Assembly (NCBI GenBank): GCA_903772945.1
Contig: CAICTM010000064.1
Span: forward strand, 62,001-126,000
Length of the DNA stretch: 64,000 nucleotides
From: Seminavis robusta
Taxonomy: Eukaryota; Bacillariophyta; Bacillariophyceae; Naviculales; Naviculaceae
Direction of reading: 5' to 3'
Each line of letters starts with the position of its first letter. The first letter of the stretch is position 1. Under the pieces are notes generated by a model. It was not told where the DNA came from. It saw only the letters and a program-made list of their open reading frames with translations, and made no database searches. Both the position numbers and the translations under genes were made by a program. Positions 10,736 to 21,415 of the stretch are shown piece by piece.

Positions 10736-13700
10736 TCATGGCGATGAGTGGTTGCTGGAACGATCAGAGGACCCACTGTCTCCACTTTCCATATCACCAG
10801 AGCCCGTTTGCCTGGTGTCGTCGCCAGATATTAATGATGAAGACTCATCCAGGAAATCAGATAGACAACCAACTGTCTCACATTCTTGAAGCTGTTGAAT
10901 TGTCAGGTTTTTGGCTGCAGGGACAGAGGCGCGAAGCATGCCAAGTAAAGCTGTGGCTCCAAGGGAGTCCAAACCCAAGTACTTGAGCTTGATACTCCTA
11001 TTCACATCCACTCCAGTCAAGCCTCGCACCATTGTCTTGACTTGATTGTATGTAGAAACCTTGATCTGACCATCAAATGAATCATCATTCTCAAGTTCTT
11101 GTTCCTGTGCTTTCTGGCATGTGATGCATTTGACACACTTGCTCACAAAGGAGCACACTCTGACACCCAATGATATACTGTGCGCCATGAGTGGTGGTAC
11201 CAGGAAACTGTTGATCAGGAACCCAAATACAATGGTGATGAACAAAACCAGGAACGTTTCATACCACTGCACTGGAAAGGGAATCTCCCCACCAAGCTCC
11301 CACCAATCCTGTTTCACCCAACCCCTTGTGGCAATCCAGTAGTAGCGTGCAGTTCCCATGTGGAGTAAGTATACAGGGTAGCCAAGAGGGGCCAGCCTTG
11401 TCATGATCCTGGATGAGAAGAACTTGGCAGTGTAGCCATTGCCAAAGCCCATTGCTGCTATCCAAAAGAGCAACAAGGGAGCAATGGTTCTGAGATATCC
11501 AATAGCACCACCAAACATGGTTGGAAACCGGCCATATTCAATGTGGTTTGGGTCAGGCTGGATTACGTTGATCCATTCCTCGTGAGTTATGCCACATATC
11601 CATCGGTAGTCTTCTCTGCCATCTGAGAAGCTACATTCTTCCTCTGGCAGGGGCTCCCCAGGTCGCATGGCTTCAATGGTATCATTGTGGACACATAGAC
11701 AGTTTGGGCTTGCAGCAACTGCAATGGCAAAAAGCAGCAAGATGAAACTGCACACATCTGTTGCCCAGCCCCAGATTTTGGAATATGCAGCCACGTCTTC
11801 TACAAGAAGTGTGTCTGGGTCATCTGATTGAGGCTGTGCCTCATTCCGCTCCTCTAGGTCCTTGTTCCGCTGTTTCAAGTAGTACTCAGCGATTCGTCGG
11901 AAGAAATAGGCTGCCAACATGCCAGCCACCAACAAAGGCAGCCATGTCACAATGGACCATCCTACTGGGTACAGAGGACCCCAAAAGATATCTGAAGGAA
12001 CAATCAAGTAAAGGAGACCCCAAATTCCAGCTGCAAGGATTCCAAACAACACCAATAGAATTCCTTGCCACTTTAGAGTTTGGCGCCTTAAGAAATCATC
12101 CAAGAAAGGAAACATGATCAAGAACATATAAAATGTAGATTGGAACCAAGTGAACTTGTTGACATCAAAACCGTGTCCCATCCCAGTGATGGTAGCAAAG
12201 AGGAACTGGATCGAAAATTTTATCCACTCTGTCATATCCCATTTCATGTTGCCATTCTCATCAAAAGCAAAGAAGAGAATGTACGATGGAAGAGTGAACA
12301 GCTGGGCAAGGACAAAAAGAGTGTGGAGGCTCCCAATCTTGCTCCCAACAAAGCTTGCCCAACGTTCCTTGACCGACCGTGCCACTGAGCATGCAATCTG
12401 AAAACCTCCAATGCCAAAGAAGATCATCATGTTCGGTTGGTAGGCTTGCAGCTTGACCCAGGAAAGATTCGGATATTGTCCCACATGGACTCCTACCACA
12501 ACACAGGCAACCAAAAAGCGAAGTCCATTGAGAGCATCAGAAGGCATCACGCGCCGCCCATCTTCATTGGTAGAATCCCACCAGGGCACATCGTTATTTT
12601 CACTGTTGCTGCCATCGAAAGCCGACGTACAAACAGTGGTTGGAGTTGCTGGCAGGTTCGCAGCCTTCTTAAACTGGCCGACCGACTCCAGCACCCGTAG
12701 TGCCCCAGTATCTACTGCAGTGATACCCAAATGAGAGGCCATTTTGGATCGGATGTATTTTCCAGTGGAGCCCTTGAGCAGACAACTTGTGGATGGAAGG
12801 AACTTGATCTGCTGTGGCATAGACAAGTCATCAAGCTTGGATCTGCATGTTTCCATAATTTGATTCTCCAGGTTATGGATGTAAGCTTCGTTGTCAATCT
12901 GGTCACCATCACTCAAGACCACAGCCACAGCTACCTCTTCTCCCCACAGCTCATTGGGGACACCAAATGTCACAGCCGTGGCAACTCCTGCAACCTTCTC
13001 AACCACATCATCAATCTCATTGGGCCAGACCTGCTCTCCCCCTCTCTTGATCATCTCTTTACTCCTGCCCTTGATGAAGAGGCGGCCTTGCCTGTCTAGC
13101 GTGCCTCGGTCACCAGTCTTGAGCCAACCATCAGGTGTGTGAGTCTTGGTGACATCCAGACCAACATAATGAGAGATGACACCAGGGCCCTTCACAGAGA
13201 TCTCTCCTACTTGGTCTGATCCATACTCCAACACTTCATCAGTTTCTGGATCCAAGATTCGGATGCTTGTGCCCACAGAGTATCCCACAGAGTCAATAAC
13301 CTCACAAGGGGGGCGAAATCTAACATCAATGGGTGCACTAGAACAGATTGGCATGGCTTCGCTCATACCATAGGTAGGAATAACTTGACACTCAAATACC
13401 CTGGAGAGCCTGAGAGCCATGTCATGGTTGAGATGTGCCGAAGCAGAGCGAACAAAGCGAAGGTTGTTGGGTAGGCACCGGAAGTTTGCCTCCCACCTTG
13501 ATTCGGCCATCAATAGGATTGCCTTGTGCATGGAAGGGCCAGCATAGTACCAAGTGGCGGTCACGTCCTTCCCAGGTGTTGTCTCGATGTGATCTAGAAA
13601 GACATCTGGATCAGTCAGTGGACCAGCCATGATGACAGATCCACCACTGATCAGGACCGCCAAGAGGTTTGCACTGATTCCTCCAATATGATAGAATGGC

Positions 13701-14695
13701 ATGGAGTTGCAATTGCAATCGTCCCGCTTGAGCGCAAGAGCTGATGCAATGCCCGTAGCGGCGAATGCAAGATGAGAATGGGAGATGGGAACCACCTTGG
13801 GCTTGTTGGTGGTTCCGGAGGTTCGAAGTAGCATTGCTGTTTTCTGCGGGTTTGTTGTTTGTTTGGCCTTCTGGCTGTTCTTTGACAATTTTGAGGACTG
13901 GACAGCCCAAACGATCCCTTCATCGCCTGTTCCAGTCTTTTCCAGGATGGTCCAATCGAGACGACCGCAAACGCCACAGTCCACCATGCGAATCTCCTTA
14001 ACGTCGTTTGTAAAGTATTCCACAAGTCGTCTGTTTTCTTCGGTGGAATTTTCTTGCATCAGTGCGGGACTTGTTTTGTAGGTTCCGTCTGGTTGTTTTT
14101 CGAGGAGAGGGAGCTTTCCTTCCAAGAGAATGGACTGTGACGCGACGAATGCGGCACAATCCAGCTGCTGCATAGCTTCTAGCACCCGAAAAGTCGGCAT
14201 ACGAGGATCCAATGGGACAGCAACGGCCCCCACAGAAATGACGGATAGCAATGCCATGGCTGTGTGAGCCATGTGATCTACGGGTAGAACAATGGCCACG
14301 TTGGTATCACTAGTAGGACTCGCCGCGAAAGAAGGGCACTGGTCCAACGCTTTGTGAAGTTGGCGGTAGGTGAGGCGGTCATAACTTGGAATATCCGTTG
14401 TTTTGGCGGCTGGAGAATAAAAGGCAACATGGTCATCGTTGGGAAACCAAGTCCTGATGTCGCATAGATTCATCTCGTGGCGGGACACCTGCCAATTCAA
14501 CAGAGGGTCGTGCACGCCCAGGTTGCGACGCAAAGATTCAACGTCGTGCGCAAGGGCGTCTACTTGTTGCAAGGTTGGATGGGGCTGGCCGTGGGGTCTT
14601 GGTTGTCCGTGAAATGGTTCGAGAACACCCGACGAGTTGGACGGCTGGCAGCAATCGGGCATCACTACTTCAATGCTCATTTCCTCAGTGCTCAT
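10736..14695 (-). CDS. Adenylation domain - acyltransferase-3 membrane domain - acyl carrier domain fusion, 1319 aa
   Basis: Single open frame; start taken at the ATG at 14695 (MSTEEMSIEVV). Domain 1 (~residues 60-650) is an AMP-forming acyl-CoA ligase/adenylation domain: A3 loop LLRTSGTTNKPKV (~288), YGMSEAMP, and GDRGTLDRQGRLFIKGRSKE with the downstream catalytic-hinge region (RGGEQVWPNEI). It is closest in style to Pcs60/AAE3-like ligases. Domain 2 (~720-1165) begins LNGLRFLVACVVVGVHVGQ, the acyltransferase_3 (OafA/NolL-like) signature. About ten hydrophobic helices follow (FFGIGGFQIAC, YPVYLLHMGTARYYW). Domain 3 (~1220-1290) is a phosphopantetheine carrier with LKYLGLDSLGATALL; the DSL serine is ~1242. 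Inference: an acid is activated, loaded on the carrier and transferred to an acceptor at a membrane. No thioesterase or condensation domain is visible. There are no introns. Confidence 0.85.
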   Translation of the reverse strand: MSTEEMSIEVVMPDCCQPSNSSGVLEPFHGQPRPHGQPHPTLQQVDALAHDVESLRRNLGVHDPLLNWQVSRHEMNLCDIRTWFPNDDHVAFYSPAAKTTDIPSYDRLTYRQLHKALDQCPSFAASPTSDTNVAIVLPVDHMAHTAMALLSVISVGAVAVPLDPRMPTFRVLEAMQQLDCAAFVASQSILLEGKLPLLEKQPDGTYKTSPALMQENSTEENRRLVEYFTNDVKEIRMVDCGVCGRLDWTILEKTGTGDEGIVWAVQSSKLSKNSQKAKQTTNPQKTAMLLRTSGTTNKPKVVPISHSHLAFAATGIASALALKRDDCNCNSMPFYHIGGISANLLAVLISGGSVIMAGPLTDPDVFLDHIETTPGKDVTATWYYAGPSMHKAILLMAESRWEANFRCLPNNLRFVRSASAHLNHDMALRLSRVFECQVIPTYGMSEAMPICSSAPIDVRFRPPCEVIDSVGYSVGTSIRILDPETDEVLEYGSDQVGEISVKGPGVISHYVGLDVTKTHTPDGWLKTGDRGTLDRQGRLFIKGRSKEMIKRGGEQVWPNEIDDVVEKVAGVATAVTFGVPNELWGEEVAVAVVLSDGDQIDNEAYIHNLENQIMETCRSKLDDLSMPQQIKFLPSTSCLLKGSTGKYIRSKMASHLGITAVDTGALRVLESVGQFKKAANLPATPTTVCTSAFDGSNSENNDVPWWDSTNEDGRRVMPSDALNGLRFLVACVVVGVHVGQYPNLSWVKLQAYQPNMMIFFGIGGFQIACSVARSVKERWASFVGSKIGSLHTLFVLAQLFTLPSYILFFAFDENGNMKWDMTEWIKFSIQFLFATITGMGHGFDVNKFTWFQSTFYMFLIMFPFLDDFLRRQTLKWQGILLVLFGILAAGIWGLLYLIVPSDIFWGPLYPVGWSIVTWLPLLVAGMLAAYFFRRIAEYYLKQRNKDLEERNEAQPQSDDPDTLLVEDVAAYSKIWGWATDVCSFILLLFAIAVAASPNCLCVHNDTIEAMRPGEPLPEEECSFSDGREDYRWICGITHEEWINVIQPDPNHIEYGRFPTMFGGAIGYLRTIAPLLLFWIAAMGFGNGYTAKFFSSRIMTRLAPLGYPVYLLHMGTARYYWIATRGWVKQDWWELGGEIPFPVQWYETFLVLFITIVFGFLINSFLVPPLMAHSISLGVRVCSFVSKCVKCITCQKAQEQELENDDSFDGQIKVSTYNQVKTMVRGLTGVDVNRSIKLKYLGLDSLGATALLGMLRASVPAAKNLTIQQLQECETVGCLSDFLDESSSLISGDDTRQTGSGDMESGDSGSSDRSSNHSSP

Positions 14696-16815
14696 TGTTG
14701 CAAAATGTTGCGAATCTCGTGGCAGGGGTATCAAGCTACAGATCAATGATCCAATATGTATCTCAAGAAAATGTGTGTGTCAAGCGCTCCCTCTTTTGAG
14801 GAAGTCGATTTGATTTTATGAGAAGGAACAAGATGAAAGGAGAGGATATTACAACCCTCGGACAAGTAAAGTTGGGTTGTCACCAGAGCCGCAGAGTGAA
14901 AAGCAGAGAAAAGCTCTAGACTAGCTAGAGCAACAATCTGCCTTCTTCAGCTCCTTCTTGCTTCGAATAACTAGTGGTACCGGTAACTGCTGGAGCTCTG
15001 CTGGCTAGCCTGGCAGTGCGGTCAAGATCGACCGGATGGTTTTACGACCACCTATGAACTCCTTCGGCAGGTGAAAATGAGAAAAACTGACGACAAACTC
15101 TCCCCAGCAATGCCGAGTATCCTTTTTTCAGGTTTGAGTGCAAGCTTTCGACGAAAGATGGCTGCTCAGAAGTTGTGGGCTTAAATTTGGTAAGCGTGCT
15201 ATCTCGGCAGCGCATGCCTAATTAAAAAACAAACATCGAGCACCTTCTCACTCGGAAAACTGGCTCACAACTTCGCATTCTCGTGACCGATTTCGGAGCC
15301 ACAAAACCGCACGATACTGCCAGTTCACATGCGTGTTGCGACCAGAGATCTCTTGCCAATATCGGCATGTTGTGGGGCTGGATCACAGTTAAAGATACCT
15401 CCGAAAGCTACCCTCTCCATGTTACTGGTACCATTTGGGTTAGTACATGACTCCCATTGGACCAGCTGCAGCGAGATTGGTCAATCGTGGTGGAGGACCC
15501 CAGTTGTACATGTAGGTCCGCTCGACAAATTCACCTTGCGAGGGATAAGGGTCCAAGAAACAACTGTGAAAGTGAAGGCGATGACTGGATCAAAATTGCA
15601 AATGCGGCAGTGGCCTGCCAAAGGCTGGGTCGAGACCCTAGCTAGACCTACATGTACGTTACGCATGCACGTGGCAGTCCATTCACAAACAAGCACTCAA
15701 AGATCCATGTTTGCACCCCAATGCTCCCGCCAGTCACACTTTTGAGTTGCAGCCAGTGTTGGGCGAGTGGGCAGCAAAACAATGGCTGGCTGGTCCAGTC
15801 CAGCACATGCGCGGTCAACAACCCCTGCCACCACTGGCCCATACCAAGCAAGACACCACTTCTTGACTTGCTTCACTGGCATGGTACATCCATTCATCCA
15901 GTGTTGTTTGCAATTCGGCAGTCATCTGACAGGTTCAGAGTGACGATGCAAAGCATGTGGATATCATCTCGAAGCGGAGATTGAATCGAATTCAACCATT
16001 CTGATATGTTTGGGTAAAGCAAGATGGGCGAAAGAAGTGAGGAGGACGAGAGGCGAAAAGCTGTAAGAAGGGCAAGGTGCTCCATGCCGTTGGCGCAGCT
16101 GAGCTTACTCTCATGAGTTGTAATAATCGATTATATGTATTCAGTGAGCAAATCATGGTTCCAGTCTCTTCACTAGCTCTGACCAGCGTTTCGGGTGGAA
16201 AGCTAGTATTAGCCAAGCGCCCCATGGAGTTTTTAATATTCTCTGTGGGGGGGGCTTGCATTAGGCCCGTTCCTAAGTGGGCACCTTTGTGTGTCTGAGG
16301 TATGATATGTGGGTGCATTATGGCACCGTTCAGTGGAATTGTCTATGGTGTAGTGCGGTGGGGCCCTAAAATAATACCTTTTCTTCTTCTTTCCGGGTGG
16401 ATATCGCGAGCTATCGCGCCTGTTTCTTTGGCATGGATGACAGGTGTGGAGCTGTGGAGCTGCTCTTCCGATCTACACCCATACAAAAATTCGGAGTGCC
16501 CACACACTATCCTCCTAATTACCATCTCAAAAGCATTTGATAATTAAGAGTATAGTGTTCACTATGACCGAAGATAAAAAACAATCAGTTTGAAGATAAA
16601 TTCATGTTGCGGCCGTTTCTTCTGTAAAGGCCCCACAAATTCAAGCAAAACCTGACCTTCAGCGATCCCTTGCAAACTCCTGCTCAACTCCATTCTGTTT
16701 TCTGTTGCCAGTGCACAACAATCGACCATTGTCCATTAGTTAGAGCTGTTTGACTCTGTCCTTGACATAGAGAAACCCAAGTAGCAAAGCTTGCTTGTTT
16801 GTTTGCCTTGCGAAC
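14696..16815. other. Intergenic, 2.1 kb
   Basis: Separates the divergent adenylation-acyltransferase (minus) and RING-H2 (plus) genes. Only short frames without domains are seen. It contains repeated short palindromic words (CTAGCTAG at ~14930; TACATGTA-like at ~15510 and ~15650; GGTACC-type at ~14980 and ~15430). It also holds a 14-base match to Illumina adapter sequence at 16461-16474 (see findings). Confidence 0.45.
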
Positions 16816-17985
16816 ATGAATCCTTCCATCATGGACACAGACGAAGAGATGATCGCTGTCTCTCCCATCTGCAAATCGACCGCAATGATGAACTGTCCCA
16901 AGAATGACGAGCGCTTGGATAATACAACATTTCCAGGCATTCTCGACAAGCCTCCCAGTGTCGCACGCCCAAGTCGTCCCGTCTTGCAACATCAGCACAG
17001 CTACGCCGGACACGAAGAAAACATGACCGAACGAACCGAAACCTACAGCAACGGCAACGGCAACGGCAACGACTCTATGGCTACTAGAGCCCCTAGTGGT
17101 CGTCACTTCTTGGATGGACGGCAACTATCCTTACCAGACCTCTCCCGTGGCCTCGAAGAGTCTTTCCATGGAATGTCTTCCCCGTCCTCGTCGTCTTTTA
17201 TGAACAGCCCGACGTCTCAGAATTGGATCCATCATCCTTCGATTCGCAATCATCATCAGCAGCATCGACAGCAACAGAATCGTTCTTTTCGAATCCTAAA
17301 CGATTTGGAAGGCGACGATGCTCCGCGACAATCCCCCGTAGCTTCCTCTTCCAACGATTCACAAGACGACCAGGATGATGAAACTGTGGACGTTGAAGAA
17401 ACTGCCGAGGAACGGGCGCAACGAGAAGAAGAAGAATCCATTGCATTGGCACAAATGCTCATGGCAGAAGAAGCCATGGCCTCGCATCGCGCGAGCGCCG
17501 ACTTTCTCCGCATGAATTCGGATCACTTCTCACCAGAAGATTTTGAGGCGTTGCAGAATGCCTTGCAGGAAGAGGAACAAGCTGATTACGAAGAGGAGGT
17601 TGATGAAGAAGCTGAAGAGTCGCAAGAAATGTCATACGAAGCTCTACTTCGTCTTGGGGAACGTCTTGGAGATGTCAAAACGGATCGTTGGACCATGATT
17701 GCCGACAAGGAGATTGAAAAACTCAAGACATTCCAATACGATCCAGAAAAACTCAACAATACAAACGGTACCAGCGGCGTGGACCAGGAAGGTCGAACTA
17801 AGGATATCGATGATTCGGAAATCAAGTGCCTCGTCTGTCAGTTCCCCTATGAAAAGGGAGACGACCTGCGACGATTGCCTTGTGGGCATTGCTTCCACAA
17901 GGATTGCGTCGATCAATGGCTCAAGACGAAGGATGTTTGCGCTTACTGCCGTCAGAGCATTCGTCCTGAGGAGAACGATAATTGA
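16816..17985 (+). CDS. RING-H2 finger protein, probable E3 ubiquitin ligase, 389 aa
   Basis: Start is placed at ATG 16816 (MNPSIMDTDEEMIAVS); the frame is open seven codons upstream but without an ATG. The C-terminal RING-H2 (C3H2C3) spans ~residues 337-378: CLVCQFPYEKGDDLRRLPC, then GHCFHKDCVDQWLKTKDVC and AYCRQSI. All eight zinc ligands are present. The N-terminal part is low complexity (Ser, His/Gln and Asn/Gly runs). A central acidic region follows (ETVDVEETAEERAQREEEES), then a charged helical stretch. The layout, a disordered acidic N-terminus with a terminal RING-H2, is that of soluble E3 ligases. I see no membrane segment. Substrate unknown. Confidence 0.85.
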   Translation: MNPSIMDTDEEMIAVSPICKSTAMMNCPKNDERLDNTTFPGILDKPPSVARPSRPVLQHQHSYAGHEENMTERTETYSNGNGNGNDSMATRAPSGRHFLDGRQLSLPDLSRGLEESFHGMSSPSSSSFMNSPTSQNWIHHPSIRNHHQQHRQQQNRSFRILNDLEGDDAPRQSPVASSSNDSQDDQDDETVDVEETAEERAQREEEESIALAQMLMAEEAMASHRASADFLRMNSDHFSPEDFEALQNALQEEEQADYEEEVDEEAEESQEMSYEALLRLGERLGDVKTDRWTMIADKEIEKLKTFQYDPEKLNNTNGTSGVDQEGRTKDIDDSEIKCLVCQFPYEKGDDLRRLPCGHCFHKDCVDQWLKTKDVCAYCRQSIRPEENDN

Positions 17986-18970
17986 ATCAACTGCAAAGCT
18001 AGCTACTGGTGCGCATTCGGGACGTCCAGGTGTCGCAGTCAAACACAACAAATAATGGGACAGATGGCTTCTCAAAAACAAGCTGAAGAGAAAGGGAAAT
18101 TTTCTTCTCATCTCCCTAGATATAATAAACGAAGAGCAAATGTGTGATAAGACACAGCTCAAAACTAGAAGGACTTGATTTCTTTAACCGTGTCACTCAA
18201 ACCTAGTTTCGTCGCGGTTCTGTCGTCAGAAGAAGATCTCCTGCTGCTGTCCCACTTTCGATGCGTGTTTCTGACAGGTTACAACAAAACAGGCCGCAGC
18301 TGGAATTGAATCGAGTGGAGGCTGCACATACTTCGCAAAGACATGGATGTGCGAAGACCTCTTGTACTGTACAAAACTGTAGAGAGCCTAGCTAGATACT
18401 CGAGTACTCTAGCAGAAGATGCAACCCACGAAACGTCGTCGCCGAGACGGCTGTAGAGACAGGCGTAAGGGACTTTGAATCAACAACCCCAGCACCAGCA
18501 GGAGTCGAGTCAAGGCTCGGCCTCGAAGGGCTTTTCAAGAGCCCTTCCAAGCAGCACCAAGAGCGACCCATCTTGAAGTAACGACTTCCAATGCCACAGC
18601 TCGGCTTCGCCAAGACAGTAGCAAGAAGAGGTTAGAGGATCCGGAGACAGTTTCCGAAAGAAGAGACTCGCCCCTCAATCCAATGGCTGCTTTGAAAGGC
18701 ACACAACTTGAAAGCCAATCAAATCACCGCCAGTTCCATACTGGTAGGAATGTCAGTTACGCTGTTGAAGGTTGGGGATGTGGGGTCAAAAATGTGGCCT
18801 ATTAGACTTGGTTTACAGTAGAACTGGATCAAACCTTCTTCGATTGTATGCCAAGCAAAGGCACGAATTGTTCCCAGCACTCACGTTCTCATGGCCAACG
18901 AACAGATGTTCGGCTGCTTCGTTTGGATCGGTTTCGGGAAACACTGTACATCAAGGCTACCAGCAGCGAG
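17986..18970. other. Intergenic, 985 bp, between convergent genes
   Basis: 3' flanks of the RING-H2 gene (plus) and the amine oxidase gene (minus). Contains TAGCTAG words at ~18000 and ~18385. No gene or RNA recognised. Confidence 0.4.
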
Positions 18971-21415
18971 CTAACTAGAGCTTGCACAGCACCCAGAATC
19001 AAGCTTGCTCTTTGTATTCGTCTCGGGCGGTAGATCAATGGCAGGATTGCCGCTATTGAAGCCATCCGGTTTGAGAGAAAACCCAGTCATTTCGCAGTTC
19101 ATAATGGGGAAGTCTTCGACGCGTGGAACGTGTGTCACTCCGAAGGCATGCCACAAGACAACATCTTCACCTTCAATAGATTCATTATCCTTGATCCACA
19201 CAGGTAGACCTGCTTGTTCCTTGGCCTGTGGGGTATATTCTCCAGCAGGATAACGCTCCGTTTCGTCATATGGTGTCACCCATAGATGCGCCGTGGCAAA
19301 TTCGCCCTTTTTGGATACGGCACTATCGGGCGCCGTGAGCAACGGGGGTTGTGCAGGACCTTTGGTGAATGGAACTAGCTTGTATGCTGTTGGTTTCTTT
19401 GTAATGCCATTCACCTTTCCTTCGGCATTGGACACCTTCCACACCCGAGCTTTATTGGCATCATACAGTCTCACAGCTTCTGCTTCTGTCTTCAGGACGG
19501 TTTCTACCGGCCCGAAAACGTTTCCGTATGGGTTTCCTTCCATCCCGGGTGTGTGAGGGACAACATCAATCTCACTCACGGTGTTTTTGTCACCGTCCAC
19601 GGCCATGTCGATGCGAGCGCAAAACATGTGTTGGTGTACTTGGGCGTTCACACCGGGTGCACACAACACTCCATGGGATGGATCGTTAGGGTCTTCTCCT
19701 GCAGATGGTTGATTGGTGGAAAGCTCCCCCGACAGTCGAAGCTCAAATTCAATCTCACCATTGAGCTTGAATCGAATATACATTAGGTACTCGTAGTTGA
19801 CAACCGTGCAGATTTTGGAAATAACCAATTCTCGAGCACGTCTTGATTCGCTGTGTCCATTGCGATACTCTACATGTTTGAACAGAATTCCCTGGTCTTC
19901 CTCGTGCATGCAAATAGCTTTCTTGACAACGTAAGGGTCTCCTTTGGAATCGTTGAGGGCGGCATCAAAGTAATGGATATGTCCCAAACAGTCGCATCCA
20001 AGCCTGAAACAAACATCAAAACAAACAAGAACCAATCATTAGATCAGTGAAGAGATGAGGAAAGAAGAAGGTCCATGGACGATCTGAAGCATCACTCACT
20101 CTAGCGAATTGGCACAAAATCCAAGCCCATAATCACCAACGTCGCTACGGTATGAAGCAGACAGGCAACAGGAGGAGAGAAATCATTTGTGAGAGAGAAG
20201 AGCCAATCCGCGGAGCAGAGACCTTGTCAGGAGCACTCACAAGGCACATTTTCGAGGAAACGGCGGGAATGGATCAGCATACGGCACGGCCATTTCCACC
20301 AGACTCAATCGGTTGACCACGGGGCGATCATTAAAGTGAACCTGATGCAAAACAATTCCTTCGCGGTAGTTCCATCCCACTCGAAACTTCCAGCCCTGCC
20401 ATTCCACCAGATTGTCCGTTACGGTAAAGGATGGACCATCTGGTTGCGTGATATCCAATGCCTTGAGCGTATCAGCTCTCCACTGCGTTTGCAAGTAGGA
20501 ATTGGTGTTGAGTAAATCACGGTGGTAGTTGACACTTGCTTGAGGGATTTTGGTTGCCGGTCGATCCAGTCCATCAATCTTGATCACCGTTTTGGAATTG
20601 AGATCCACAACTGGCAAAATGACGATTGGATGGGCATAATGATTGTCCTCTATGCCGTCTCCATCCACTCGCTGATACAAAAATGTCTGCACAAGCCGAC
20701 GAGGGGGCAATGATGGATCGTCTGGTTCTGTCATGGCTACATCCTCCTCACTCGCGAGATGCACAGACCAGGGATCGGCAGCCACTCGAGACATGTCTGT
20801 GATTCCATAGCGTTCTTTCAAGACAGCTTGCAACTCGGGTGAACTTTTGGAAATGGCTTCGGCGAGGTCGCAATCATCCGGGGTCAATAAAGGCTGGACA
20901 CCACGTTCCAATTCCTTTACAGAAATGACGGTTGCATCGACCAAAGAAACGGTCAGTTCCGAAGCAATTCCCGTGGTGGTATTGATCACAATAATTTCTG
21001 CTTGTCGTGGTGGCTTGTCACCGCCTCGAAGCGCCGCCTTGTTGGGTTCGTTGAGCGCAATGGCGACGAATCGAATTTCTTCTGCCGCGTCGGAATAATG
21101 AGCCTTGACCACGCTGGCAGCGGCACTAATTTCGTCTGGTGTCAACGAGATCAGTGGATGCAAATCACCACCCAAGGGTGGAGTGGTTCCAGTCGACCAA
21201 ACGTTTCTTTGAATAATTCCAGATCGAAATGGAGTTTGTCTGGCGCCTCGCCACGGCCGATGAGGTCTGTTGGCTGTTGGCCAAGAAGAAATCGACGCCA
21301 AGCCAGTCTCTTGTCCCAATAATGATGAAAGAGCTCTTTGAGAAATCCCAGTTCTCTTGGACGAAGCTCGCAAAGCCCCCTGACGGAGACCCAGGATGGA
21401 TGATATCATGGTCAT
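18971..21415 (-). CDS. Copper amine oxidase (primary amine oxidase), 750 aa, 3 exons
   Basis: Exons are 21415-20241, 20144-20100 and 20003-18971, with two 96-nt introns bearing GTGAGT donors. The 45-nt middle exon supplies [15 protein letters not shown] and restores an unbroken family alignment ([32 protein letters not shown]). Active-site features are present: catalytic-base Asp ~393 in FDVGDYG, topaquinone precursor Tyr ~477 in VVNYEYLMY, copper-ligand pair HQHMF, and the third-His region THVPRVEDFPIM. The enzyme oxidatively deaminates primary amines to aldehyde, ammonia and H2O2, and builds its own TPQ cofactor. The N-terminal ~60 residues are basic and Ser/Arg-rich and could be an organelle presequence. 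The C-terminus (CCASSS) has no PTS1. All key residues are intact. Confidence 0.92.

Noticed and set aside
15329-15745. 138-codon plus-strand frame
   Set aside because: No domain, several overlapping frames on both strands, and composition like surrounding intergenic DNA.
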